5,192 bases of DNA. Origin: Pseudomonadota bacterium. Its GTDB lineage: Bacteria > Pseudomonadota > Gammaproteobacteria > Burkholderiales > Thiobacillaceae. Of the stretch, positions 1 to 5,132 are shown piece after piece (position 1 is the stretch's first letter; every line of letters begins with the position of its first letter). A model generated the notes under the pieces. That model was not told where the DNA came from and did not search any database. It saw nothing but the letters and a program-made list of their open reading frames with translations. The position numbers and the translations under genes are program-made. Location: assembly GCA_021802595.1 (NCBI GenBank), contig JAJZRT010000333.1, positions 1-5,192 on the forward strand, given 5' to 3'.

Positions 1-27
1 TGAACCGCCCCGGGTTTCGTGGAGGCC
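1..27. repeat. IS left terminal inverted repeat
   Basis: It begins TGAACCGCCCCGG and continues TTTCGTGGAGGCC after one base. Compared with the reverse complement of the right end, the first 13 bases are identical and most of the next 14 match, including GGAGGC. It lies downstream of the orfB stop codon. Confidence 0.88.
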
Positions 28-34
28 ATTTGGT

Positions 35-985
35 TTAAGTGCAGGCCGTTGACTTGGCCTGTTCGGCGAGTTGCCTGTAGTAGTTTGCCTCAGCTTCAGC
101 GGGCGGGATATAGCCGATGGGTTCGAGCAGCCGGATGTGGTTGAACCACGCCACCCATTCCAGCGTCGCCAGCTCGACCGCCTCCCGCGTCTTCCACGGG
201 CCGCGCCGGTGGATCAGTTCCGCCTTGTACAGCCCGTTGATCGTCTCGGCCAAGGCGTTGTCGTAGCTGTCGCCCTTACTGCCGACCGACGGCTCGATAC
301 CCGCTTCGGACAGACGCTCGCTGTAGCGGATGCTGACGTACTGCGAGCCGCGATCCGAGTGATGTATGAGACTGCCGTCGCGCTCCGGCTGGCGGGCATA
401 CAACGCCTGTTCCAGCGCGTCGAGCACGAAGTCCGTCGTCATCGATCGGCTGACCCGCCAGCCGACGATGCGCCGGGCATACACGTCGATCACGAACGCC
501 ACGTACAACCAGCCCTGCCAGGTCGAAACGTAGGTGAAATCCGAGACCCACAGCTGGTTCGGGTGATCCGCCTTGAACTGGCGATTGACCCGGTCCAGCG
601 GACACGGCTGTTTGGGGTCGGGCACCGTCGTGCGCGCGACTTTGCCGCGCATTGCGCCGCGCAATCCCAAGCGGCTCATCAAGCGCTCGACGGTGCAGCG
701 CGCGACCTCGGTGCCTTCGCGCCGCATCTGCCGCCAGACCTTGTCTGCGCCGTAGACCTCAAGATTGGCTTGCCAGACGCGTTCGATCTCGGGCATCAGG
801 GCGTCGTCGCGTTGCGCCCGCGCGCAGCGCCTGGATGGATCGCGTACCCGCGCCGCATGGCGCCGGTAGCCCGACGGGGCAATCTGCAAGACCTTGCAGA
901 TCGGCTCGACCCCGTAGGTGTCGCGATGCCGGTCGATGAAATCGTTCAGGACTTGAGCCGGCGGTCGAGCTCCGCCTGGGCGAAA
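35..985 (-). CDS. IS3-family transposase OrfB (DDE integrase domain), made by -1 frameshift from OrfA
   Basis: This is the catalytic half of the transposase. The frame is open from the slippery site (about 985) to TAA at 37-35. The first ATG/GTG/TTG-type start recognised is TTG at 889, but the reading upstream of it ([10 protein letters not shown], then [18 protein letters not shown]) is typical of IS3 OrfAB fusions, so I take the product to be a fusion of about 411 residues. An HTH_21-like region is followed by the rve catalytic core. The DDE triad is visible: Asp in WVSDFTY (codon 541-539), Asp in HHSDRGSQY and Glu in [12 protein letters not shown], with 35 residues between the last two, giving the classic DD(35)E. 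The C-terminal [16 protein letters not shown] block is also standard. No internal stop or missing motif is seen, so the enzyme may be functional. Confidence 0.9.
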   Translation of the reverse strand, partial: FRPGGARPPAQVLNDFIDRHRDTYGVEPICKVLQIAPSGYRRHAARVRDPSRRCARAQRDDALMPEIERVWQANLEVYGADKVWRQMRREGTEVARCTVERLMSRLGLRGAMRGKVARTTVPDPKQPCPLDRVNRQFKADHPNQLWVSDFTYVSTWQGWLYVAFVIDVYARRIVGWRVSRSMTTDFVLDALEQALYARQPERDGSLIHHSDRGSQYVSIRYSERLSEAGIEPSVGSKGDSYDNALAETINGLYKAELIHRRGPWKTREAVELATLEWVAWFNHIRLLEPIGYIPPAEAEANYYRQLAEQAKSTACT

Positions 986-1269
986 AACGCGCTCGCCAGC
1001 TTCAGGATCTCGTTGGCGCGGCGCAGTTCCTTGTTCTCGCGTTCCAGTTCTTTGACGCGTTGCGCCTCGGCCGTGGTCACGCCCGGACGCTGGCCAGTGT
1101 CGGTCTCATGCCGGCGCACCCAGGTGTGCAGGGTGGCTGCCGAGCAACCGATCTTGGCTGCAATCGATTCAATGGCAGACCACTGCGATGGATGATCCTT
1201 GCGGCACTCGGTGACCAGACGCACGGCGCGCTCGCGGACTTCGGGGGAATACTTTACGGGTTTCTTCAT
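946..1269 (-). CDS. IS3-family transposase OrfA, HTH DNA-binding protein
   Basis: This is a 107-residue protein. It has an N-terminal helix-turn-helix region at about residues 5-60 ([14 protein letters not shown], then [19 protein letters not shown]). A heptad-like segment follows at about 65-95 ([18 protein letters not shown]), as expected for the leucine zipper through which OrfA proteins dimerise. The family role is to bind the terminal repeats and to supply the N-terminal half of the OrfAB transposase. The ATG at 1269 has only a weak GGAG about 2 bases upstream, which is not unusual for a transposase. A run of five T residues on the minus strand (987-983), inside codons 95-96, is a likely slippery site for -1 frameshifting into orfB. 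Without the shift, translation ends at TGA 948-946. Confidence 0.9.
   Translation of the reverse strand: MKKPVKYSPEVRERAVRLVTECRKDHPSQWSAIESIAAKIGCSAATLHTWVRRHETDTGQRPGVTTAEAQRVKELERENKELRRANEILKLASAFFAQAELDRRLKS
982..987 (-). other. Probable -1 programmed ribosomal frameshift site
   Basis: On the minus strand the OrfA codons GCG TTT TTC can re-pair in the -1 frame as GTT TTT CGC. That converts ...ASAFFAQAE (OrfA) into ...[13 protein letters not shown] (OrfAB). Frameshift production of the fused transposase is established for IS3 elements. Use of this exact site is inferred from the T5C run and the fused sequence it yields. I did not identify a downstream stimulatory structure. Confidence 0.65.
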
Positions 1270-1292
1270 GGCTCCATCTTCTCAAGAGTTGG

Positions 1293-1319
1293 AGCCTCCT
1301 CAAAATCCGGGGCGGTTCA
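1293..1319. repeat. IS right terminal inverted repeat
   Basis: Read on the minus strand from 1319 it begins TGAACCGCCCCGG, then ATTTTGAGGAGGC, which matches the left end with few mismatches. It lies just upstream of orfA. The bases outside it (1320 onward) continue the open frame of the TonB-dependent receptor, which fixes the junction to within a base or two. Confidence 0.88.
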
Positions 1320-1981
1320 AACAGGTGGTCGCGCGCGCCGTCACGCTGATTTTTGAGCCAGTCATCGCTGCGGCTGTTGAGGGTGGCTCGCCACTGCCAA
1401 TCACCGTTGGCACCGGCATAACGTAGCAAGCCGTCGCAGATGTCAGCTGAACCGATGGCGGCGCCAACCGTCCAGCCAGGGTCGGCGGAAGCGGGCCGAG
1501 TGAAGATGTGGATGCTCGCCTGGACGGCGTTGACGCCATCGTTGGCGGCGTTGGAGCCGCGCACCACTTCGATGCGGTCGATGTCGTCCAGCGCCAGCGG
1601 GATGCCCCGCCATTGCACCTGACCGTAGGCCGGGTTGTAAACCGAGCGACCATCCACCATGACCTGTAAGCGGCGTGAATAAATGCTCGACAGACCCTGA
1701 TAGGTGACCGCCTGGATGTTGCCGCGCACCCAACTCACCTGAAAGCCCGGCACCAGCCGCAACAGGTCGGGCAACTGGCGGAAACCGGAAGCCTCGATCA
1801 TCTCGCGCGTGATGATGGTGACTGCAGCCGGGGCACGGTTTATCGGCTGCGACAGCCTGGACGGGGACAGCACTACCGGCTGCTCCGAAAAATAATCCAT
1901 CTCAGAAAGCGGGTCTGCGGGGGCGGCCCATGCCAACACCATGTGCATGCAGGCCAGGCTGGCAAGTGATGGTTTGAGCAT
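1320..1981 (-). pseudogene. TonB-dependent outer-membrane receptor, N-terminal part, interrupted by the IS
   Basis: About 220 codons remain before the IS junction, against a usual length of 600-800 residues. A short signal peptide (about residues 1-20, MVLAWAA then PADPL) is followed by a possible TonB box (PVVLSPSR, about 35-42). A plug domain follows at about 46-165: APAAVTIITREMIEASG, LPDLLRLVPGFQV, LQVMVDGRSVYNP and DDIDRIEVVRGSNAA are standard plug blocks. The first barrel strands follow (WTVGAAIG, WQWRATLNSRSDDW). Such receptors import scarce ligands such as metal chelates, cobalamin or glycans using TonB energy; this substrate cannot be told. The frame then runs into the IS and stops at about 1169, adding roughly 50 foreign residues, so the visible product has no complete barrel. 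The segment GSNAANDGVNAVQASIHIFT departs from the usual SxxYGxxAxxGVINIIT pattern. The start at 1981 is supported by a purine-rich GAGAGGGGGG just upstream. Confidence 0.88.
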
Positions 1982-2168
1982 GGACCCCCCTCTCTTTGCT
2001 TTCAGCTTATTGGAAACCGGCGTTTTGGATATAGACCAATTGGCTTAATCCTCCTGGATGGCTTAGGCCATCTGCCCTCCCGGATTAGCCTGACCGGCCG
2101 ATTCTTCCGGCTTTGCGCTGCGCCACACTGCAAGCGTCAATGTTGACCGCTGAAAATGGAGGTGAATC
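1982..2168. promoter_or_regulatory. Divergent intergenic control region between the receptor and the small-gene cluster
   Basis: These 187 bp contain no convincing gene and must hold the start signals for both directions. I find no good sigma-70 promoter on either strand. A TATAT-containing stretch (about 2027-2033) could be a -10 for the receptor but lacks a recognisable -35. Repeats are dense between 2036 and 2090: an 8-bp palindrome CCAATTGG (2036-2043), a 7-bp direct repeat TGGCTTA (2041-2047 and 2059-2065, 18 bp apart), and a perfect 6-bp dyad (2057-2072). Poor core promoters beside dyads suggest activator-dependent control. The LuxR-type regulator at 3559-4203 is a candidate by proximity only. 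Confidence 0.55.
2057..2072. promoter_or_regulatory. Perfect 6-bp inverted repeat, possible operator or 5' hairpin
   Basis: GATGGC and GCCATC are separated by TTAG. In RNA the stem can be lengthened by two G-U pairs at its base. It lies about 97 bp upstream of the first plus-strand gene and 76 bp upstream of the receptor start, a fitting place for a shared operator. No T-run follows on either strand, so it is not an intrinsic terminator. Confidence 0.4.
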
Positions 2169-2414
2169 ATGTCCAAGCAAATTCTATGGTTGGCTGGCGC
2201 TTTGCTGTTTGCCGGTGCAGCGCAGGCCGATGCAACGGAGGCGCAAGCCGACCAAGAGCGTTCGACCATTGCCCAGAAAGAAGCGCCCGCGCCGTCACCA
2301 AGCAGCGCCGTGGCGGAATCTGCCGGAACTACGGCGACGGAGATGGCCGGGCAGGAATTGCATCCCGATGCAAAACCCGTTTACCTCAGCGGCGAAGATT
2401 GCGGTAGCAACTAA
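2169..2414 (+). CDS. Small exported protein, 81 residues, function unknown
   Basis: A strong Shine-Dalgarno (GGAGGTG, 2158-2164) sits before the ATG. Residues 1-20 form a clear Sec signal peptide: K3, a hydrophobic core ILWLAGALLFAG and an AQA cleavage motif before D21. The mature part would be about 61 residues, rich in Ala, Glu, Thr and Pro (KEAPAPSPSSAVAES), probably flexible, and ending HPDAKPVYLSGEDCGSN. Cys78 is its only cysteine. No lipobox or membrane anchor is seen, so a periplasmic location is likely. It is the first gene of the plus-strand cluster; the next begins 25 bases after its stop. I do not recognise a named family. The repeated shape with the exported protein at 2819-3244 (signal peptide, low-complexity stretch, one cysteine near the end) hints at a related role, but that is inference. 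Confidence 0.8.
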   Translation: MSKQILWLAGALLFAGAAQADATEAQADQERSTIAQKEAPAPSPSSAVAESAGTTATEMAGQELHPDAKPVYLSGEDCGSN

Positions 2415-2439
2415 GCCGTCTGAGCCCACAGGAGGCGCC

Positions 2440-2847
2440 GTGAGACATCTGACCGCAGAAGGGCTGGCCGAATTTCTGAGTCATCATCCGCGCACCAAAG
2501 TGCTGGATGTCCGCTCTGCGTATGAACGCGAAGCGGGGCATATGCCAGGCGATCATCATGTGCCCTGGTTCACGCCGGACTGGGTGCCCGACCCGGCTTT
2601 CCTGGGCCGGGCGCTTCAACGCATCGGCCCTGACGACTATGTGGTGGTAATCAGCCGTTGCGGTCACCGCTCCCATGATGCGTCAACGCTGCTGGAAACA
2701 GCCGGGTTCAAGCATGTTTACAACGTGCTTGGCGGGTATGAAGACATCCGGGAAGCGCGGCACGCGGTATCGAGACGGACCGCCCCGGGGCGCTTCTCCA
2801 AGATAGGAGGACCTAGCAATGAACAGGCTAGCAATGAACAGGATTGA
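2440..2847 (+). CDS. Rhodanese-like domain protein with Ser at the catalytic Cys position
   Basis: This is a single-domain rhodanese of 135 residues with no signal peptide, so cytoplasmic. I chose the GTG at 2440 because AGGAGG (2430-2435) lies 4 bases upstream and the protein starts there with the normal N-terminal rhodanese block (LTAEGLAEFL, then VLDVRSAYEREAGHMPGDHHVP). The frame is open further upstream, but that part is a shadow of the preceding gene. The C-terminal rhodanese block is present (LLETAGFKHVYNVLGGYEDI). The active-site loop reads SRCGHRS (residues 72-78) where the family norm is CRSGHRS: the first position, which carries the persulfide in working sulfurtransferases, is Ser72, while a cysteine appears at residue 74. 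It may be inactive, may use Cys74, or may act in binding. The last ~25 residues are polar, lie outside the domain, and end SNEQASNEQD through a tandem repeat shared with the next gene, whose start it overlaps by 29 bases. Confidence 0.87.
   Translation: MRHLTAEGLAEFLSHHPRTKVLDVRSAYEREAGHMPGDHHVPWFTPDWVPDPAFLGRALQRIGPDDYVVVISRCGHRSHDASTLLETAGFKHVYNVLGGYEDIREARHAVSRRTAPGRFSKIGGPSNEQASNEQD
2813..2842 (+). repeat. Perfect 15-bp tandem duplication spanning a gene overlap
   Basis: CTAGCAATGAACAGG occurs twice in a row (2813-2827 and 2828-2842). The unit is five codons, so it keeps both overlapping frames: it adds SNEQ-type residues to the end of the rhodanese-like protein and a second Met-Asn-Arg to the start of the next protein. 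Each copy carries one ATG, so the downstream gene has two in-frame candidate starts. Confidence 0.95.
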
Positions 2848-3244
2848 ACGCACGATGGCGTCGGCGGCGATTCGCCGCGCGCCTTCAGGCCGGCGGGCAC
2901 GCGGAACGGGGTGTCGCCACTGCATTTTCGGCTGCATGTTGGCCGCAGCCGCGTTGATGTGCGCCGTTCCCGCGGGCGCGGCGGACTCGGCGCAAGCAAA
3001 TCTGGAACGGTGGCAGCTGCGCCGCCTGAATGCGCCCACCGAGCGCGAGCTCGCGCATGAGCGTGAAGGCAATGTCTACATCTACGACGGGCTCACCGCC
3101 CGCGAGGTCGATCAGGCTTTGAGCGCGCATTTCGAGCGCATTGAGTACATGATGTTTGTGGGCACGCAGAAAAGCGCTCCGGCAGACACGGCGAACAGCA
3201 ATGCAGACGGCAATGCCGAAACGGAATCGCCGGGATGCATGTGA
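2819..3244 (+). CDS. Exported protein of unknown function, 141 residues
   Basis: The start at 2819 is favoured by TAGGAGG (2804-2810) 8 bases upstream; the in-frame ATG at 2834, in the second repeat copy, is the alternative. A long basic N-region (RRAPSGRRARG) precedes a hydrophobic stretch at about 36-50 (IFGCMLAAAALMCAV) and a likely cleavage at PAGA/AD near residue 54, so export by Sec is probable. There is no lipobox and no strict twin-arginine motif. The mature part has a compact charged core (LERWQLRRLNAPTERELAHE, then NVYIYDGLTAREVDQALSAHF and RIEYMMFVGT) and a low-complexity acidic tail ending ESPGCM. Cys140 is the only cysteine after the signal peptide. The NVYIYDGLT...RIEYMMF core looks like a conserved hypothetical family, but I cannot name it. 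The start overlaps the rhodanese-like gene, so translation is likely coupled. Confidence 0.82.
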   Translation: MNRLAMNRIERTMASAAIRRAPSGRRARGTGCRHCIFGCMLAAAALMCAVPAGAADSAQANLERWQLRRLNAPTERELAHEREGNVYIYDGLTAREVDQALSAHFERIEYMMFVGTQKSAPADTANSNADGNAETESPGCM

Positions 3245-3334
3245 GCAAGTCGCCTGCTGTTTTCCGATTGGTGCAGCGGACGGGTTGAGTGGCCAAAAAG
3301 CCATTGGCCGAAATGGATAGACAAGGAGACCATC
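3245..3334 (+). promoter_or_regulatory. Gap with a 6-bp inverted repeat before the fourth cluster gene
   Basis: This 90-bp gap contains a perfect inverted repeat, GGCCAA (3291-3296) and TTGGCC (3304-3309), with a 7-base spacer, about 26 bases upstream of the next start. No T-run follows, so it is not a convincing terminator. It could be a regulator site, an mRNA structure or chance. Its TTGGC half-site also occurs beside the CCAATTGG palindrome in the divergent region at 2036-2044, which is a weak hint of a shared regulator. Confidence 0.3.
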
Positions 3335-3562
3335 ATGGAAATGAGCGATGTATTGATCCATGTCAACGAAACAATTGAGGACGTCGGGCGCTTCCGGCTG
3401 GAAGAGTCCTTGCGGGATGTGGAAGGCGTGGTTGCGCCCCGCTTAAGACCAGGTCATGACCATCTGATGTTCGTGGCCTACGATCCGGATTCGACCTCGG
3501 CAGCCACGATCCTGGGGCAGATTCGCGAACACGGATATGGCGCCCAGATCGTGGCGATTTAA
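3335..3562 (+). CDS. Small HMA-like (ferredoxin-fold) protein without the CXXC metal site
   Basis: This is a 75-residue cytoplasmic protein with a good ribosome site (AAGGAG, 3323-3328, 6 bases before ATG). The pattern beta (DVLIHVN), helix (IEDVGRFRLEESLRDVEGV), beta (VAPRLRP), beta (HLMFVAYDP), helix (SAATILGQIREHG), beta (GAQIVAI) matches the heavy-metal-associated fold of copper chaperones and P-type ATPase N-domains. The loop after the first strand, where the family has CXXC, reads NETIED, and the protein has no cysteine at all. Canonical soft-metal binding is therefore unlikely; His41-Asp-His43 and His66 are the only obvious ligand-type residues. It may be a protein-interaction or ligand-binding version of the fold. 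It is the last gene of the cluster, 90 bases after the previous stop. Its TAA overlaps the TAA of the opposing regulator gene. Confidence 0.82.
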   Translation: MEMSDVLIHVNETIEDVGRFRLEESLRDVEGVVAPRLRPGHDHLMFVAYDPDSTSAATILGQIREHGYGAQIVAI

Positions 3563-4203
3563 TCCAGCAATCCGATCGCCCTGGCGACTGACGCCGCCTC
3601 GGTGCGGTTTGCTACATCCAGCACCCGAAAGACGGTGGCGATGTGCGCCTTGACGGTGCCTTCCTCGATATTGAGTTCCCGGCAGATGGCCTTGTTGGGT
3701 TTGCCCGCCGCCAGCAGGCGCAGTACCTGCATCTGGCGGTCGGTCAGTTGGGTTTGGGCGTGTTCCCGGATACTTGCGCCCGGCGGAGTGTGCGCTGAGA
3801 CCGATGCACTGGAAAGAAATTGAGGGGGAATGTAGGTTCCGCCCGAGCGCACCAGTTGGATCGCGGACAACATCACGGCGGGCGTCGAGCTTTTTGGAAT
3901 GAATCCGGAAGCGCCCGCCGACAGCACCGCCTGGATTTGTTGCGGATCCTCCGCGCCGGTCAGGATGATCAGTGGCAGCGCGGAATGTAATCCAACGAAG
4001 CGCCGGATGCCCTGCACGCCGTCCATTCCCGGCATGTGCAGGTCAAGCAGCGCGACATCGGCGTCAGGATGGGCCTGGGCCTGGGCAAGCGCGGCATCCA
4101 GGCCATCGCCCTCCAAAACTTCACAGTCGGCGCAATGCGCTTTGAGCAGCAATGCCAGCCCGTCTCGAAATAACGTATGGTCGTCAGCCAGGATCAGCTT
4201 CAT
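3559..4203 (-). CDS. LuxR/NarL-family two-component response regulator
   Basis: A 214-residue cytoplasmic transcription regulator of normal family length. Residues 1-120 are a receiver domain: acidic pocket D7-D8 (LADDHT), phospho-acceptor D54 (ALLDLHMPGMDG), switch Thr82 (ILTGAED) and the conserved K104 (FIPKSS). A linker rich in Ser, Ala and Pro leads to a LuxR-type helix-turn-helix at about 152-205 (LTDRQMQVLRLLAAGKPNKAICRELN, then EGTVKAHIATVF). All key residues are intact, so it should respond to phosphorylation. No histidine kinase is in the window; the partner must be elsewhere. The start at 4203 has a weak purine-rich site (GAGGG). It follows rluB by 39 bases on the same strand and may be read from that operon; a TATAAA at 4234-4229 could be a local -10 but has no clear -35. 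It faces the small-gene cluster and may control it. Confidence 0.93.
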   Translation of the reverse strand: MKLILADDHTLFRDGLALLLKAHCADCEVLEGDGLDAALAQAQAHPDADVALLDLHMPGMDGVQGIRRFVGLHSALPLIILTGAEDPQQIQAVLSAGASGFIPKSSTPAVMLSAIQLVRSGGTYIPPQFLSSASVSAHTPPGASIREHAQTQLTDRQMQVLRLLAAGKPNKAICRELNIEEGTVKAHIATVFRVLDVANRTEAASVARAIGLLD

Positions 4204-4242
4204 GAAGAGGCCCTCTGCACGCCATGTTTTTATAGCATGCTG

Positions 4243-5130
4243 TTACCGCATGCGCGGCTTGCGGCTGTGCTTGTCCGGCACGCCGCGCGTTTGCCGGCGC
4301 GGGCTGGGCGCCATCTCGGCCCATTCCAGCACGCGCGCGACCAGCTCGTCTTCGAGTTCCATTTTCTGGCCGCGGCGCAGCTGCGGCGGCAGCGCAATCG
4401 GGCCGAAGCGGATGCGTGTCAGGCGCGACACCGTCAGGCCGAAGTGTTCGAACAGCCGCCGCACTTCGCGCTTGCGGCCTTCCTTGATCACGATGCGATA
4501 CCAGCGGTTGGCGCCCTCGCCGCCCGCGGCGAAGCAGCTTTGCAGCTGCGCCATGCCGTCGTCGAGTTCGACCCCGGCCAGCAGCTGCGCAATCATCTCT
4601 TCAGTCAGCTCGCCCAGCACCCGCACCGCGTATTCGCGCTCGACTTCGAAGCGCGGGTGCATCAGGTTGTTGGCGAGCTCGCCCGAGGTGGTGAAAATCA
4701 TCAGGCCGTCGGTGTTGTAGTCGAGCCGGCCGACGGCGATCCACTTGGCGCCGCGCAGCTTGGGCAGCGCGTCGAACACGGTGGCGCGCCCCTCGGGGTC
4801 GTCGCGGGTGACGATTTCACCTTCCGATTTGTGATAGATCAGGATGCGCGTGCGCTTGTCCTCGAAGCGCAGGTACACGCGACGGCCGCTGACCTTGACC
4901 ACGTCGCCCGACCCGACCTTGCTGCCGATCGTGGCCGTTTCGCCGTTGACCAGCACGCGGCCCTGGGCAATCCATTCCTCCATTTCGCGGCGCGAGCCCA
5001 GCCCGGCTGACGCCAGGGCTTTTTGCAAGCGTTCGTGGGGGGCTTCGGGGGCGGTCGCCTGTTGCAGGCGGCTCGCCGCGCGGCCCATGGGGGCGGTGGG
5101 CGAACGACGGATGGGGGTTGGGCGGCGCAT
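4243..5130 (-). CDS. rluB: 23S rRNA pseudouridine synthase RluB (RsuA/RluB/E/F family)
   Basis: A 295-residue enzyme that isomerises a uridine to pseudouridine in 23S rRNA (U2605 in E. coli numbering for RluB). An S4 RNA-binding domain lies at about residues 34-80 (ERLQKALASAGLGSRREMEEWI, GRVLVNG). The catalytic domain follows, with GRLDYNTDGLMIFT holding the catalytic Asp137, then LANNLMHPRFEVEREYAVRV and the EGRKREVRRLFEHFGLTVSRL block that separates RluB-type enzymes from RsuA. N- and C-terminal tails are basic and low-complexity, as is usual for RNA-binding members. I chose ATG 5130, which sits 2 bases after the stop of the upstream gene; a TTG two codons earlier overlaps that stop and is less likely. 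The short gap suggests translational coupling. RluB rather than RluE or RluF is judged from length, the S4 domain and context. Confidence 0.92.
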   Translation of the reverse strand: MRRPTPIRRSPTAPMGRAASRLQQATAPEAPHERLQKALASAGLGSRREMEEWIAQGRVLVNGETATIGSKVGSGDVVKVSGRRVYLRFEDKRTRILIYHKSEGEIVTRDDPEGRATVFDALPKLRGAKWIAVGRLDYNTDGLMIFTTSGELANNLMHPRFEVEREYAVRVLGELTEEMIAQLLAGVELDDGMAQLQSCFAAGGEGANRWYRIVIKEGRKREVRRLFEHFGLTVSRLTRIRFGPIALPPQLRRGQKMELEDELVARVLEWAEMAPSPRRQTRGVPDKHSRKPRMR

Positions 5131-5132
5131 AG

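Larger units (their letters stand above)
1..1319 (-). mobile_element. Complete IS3-family insertion sequence, about 1319 bp
   Basis: Both ends carry a matching terminal inverted repeat that begins TGAACCGCCCCGG, with the TG...CA tips typical of IS3 elements. Between them lie a small HTH protein (orfA) and a DDE integrase-type transposase (orfB) in the -1 frame, the standard IS3 layout. The element reads on the minus strand, the same strand as the receptor gene it interrupts. The reading frame of the receptor runs straight into the right end at 1319/1320. The left tip coincides with base 1 of the window, so the left flank and the short target duplication expected of this family cannot be seen. 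Both coding frames look intact, so the copy may be active. The exact subgroup is not certain; OrfA resembles the proteins of IS51-like members. Confidence 0.93.

Noticed and set aside
71..1195. Long open frame on the plus strand across the IS
   Set aside because: It is the antisense of the transposase genes; the minus strand carries all the recognisable DDE and HTH motifs.
1169..1319. Tail of the receptor reading frame inside the IS, giving a hybrid of 270 residues
   Set aside because: These ~50 codons are IS end and antiphase orfA sequence, not receptor; the frame is open only by chance, so I ended the receptor fragment at the junction.
2143..2148. TTGACC as a -35 element for the cluster
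   Set aside because: It lies only 20 bases before the ATG, so the matching -10 would fall on the start codon.
2113..2439. In-frame upward extension of the rhodanese-like gene to an ATG at 2113
   Set aside because: The extra ~109 residues are arginine- and proline-rich shadow translation of the exported 81-residue gene. That gene has a strong ribosome site and a signal peptide, and the GTG at 2440 has its own AGGAGG.
4206..4216. AGAGG-C-CCTCT palindrome beside the regulator start as an operator
   Set aside because: The arms are only 5 bp and overlap the weak ribosome site; a one-base centre cannot form an RNA hairpin, and chance is a sufficient explanation.
4235..4253. GCATGC ... GCATGC hairpin at the end of rluB as a terminator
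   Set aside because: On the minus strand the stem is followed by TATAAAAAC, not a T-run. The stem is only 6 bp and is made of self-palindromic hexamers.
4177..5010. Long open frame on the plus strand across rluB
   Set aside because: It is antisense to RluB in GC-rich DNA, has no recognisable domain and has an Ala/His-rich shadow composition.
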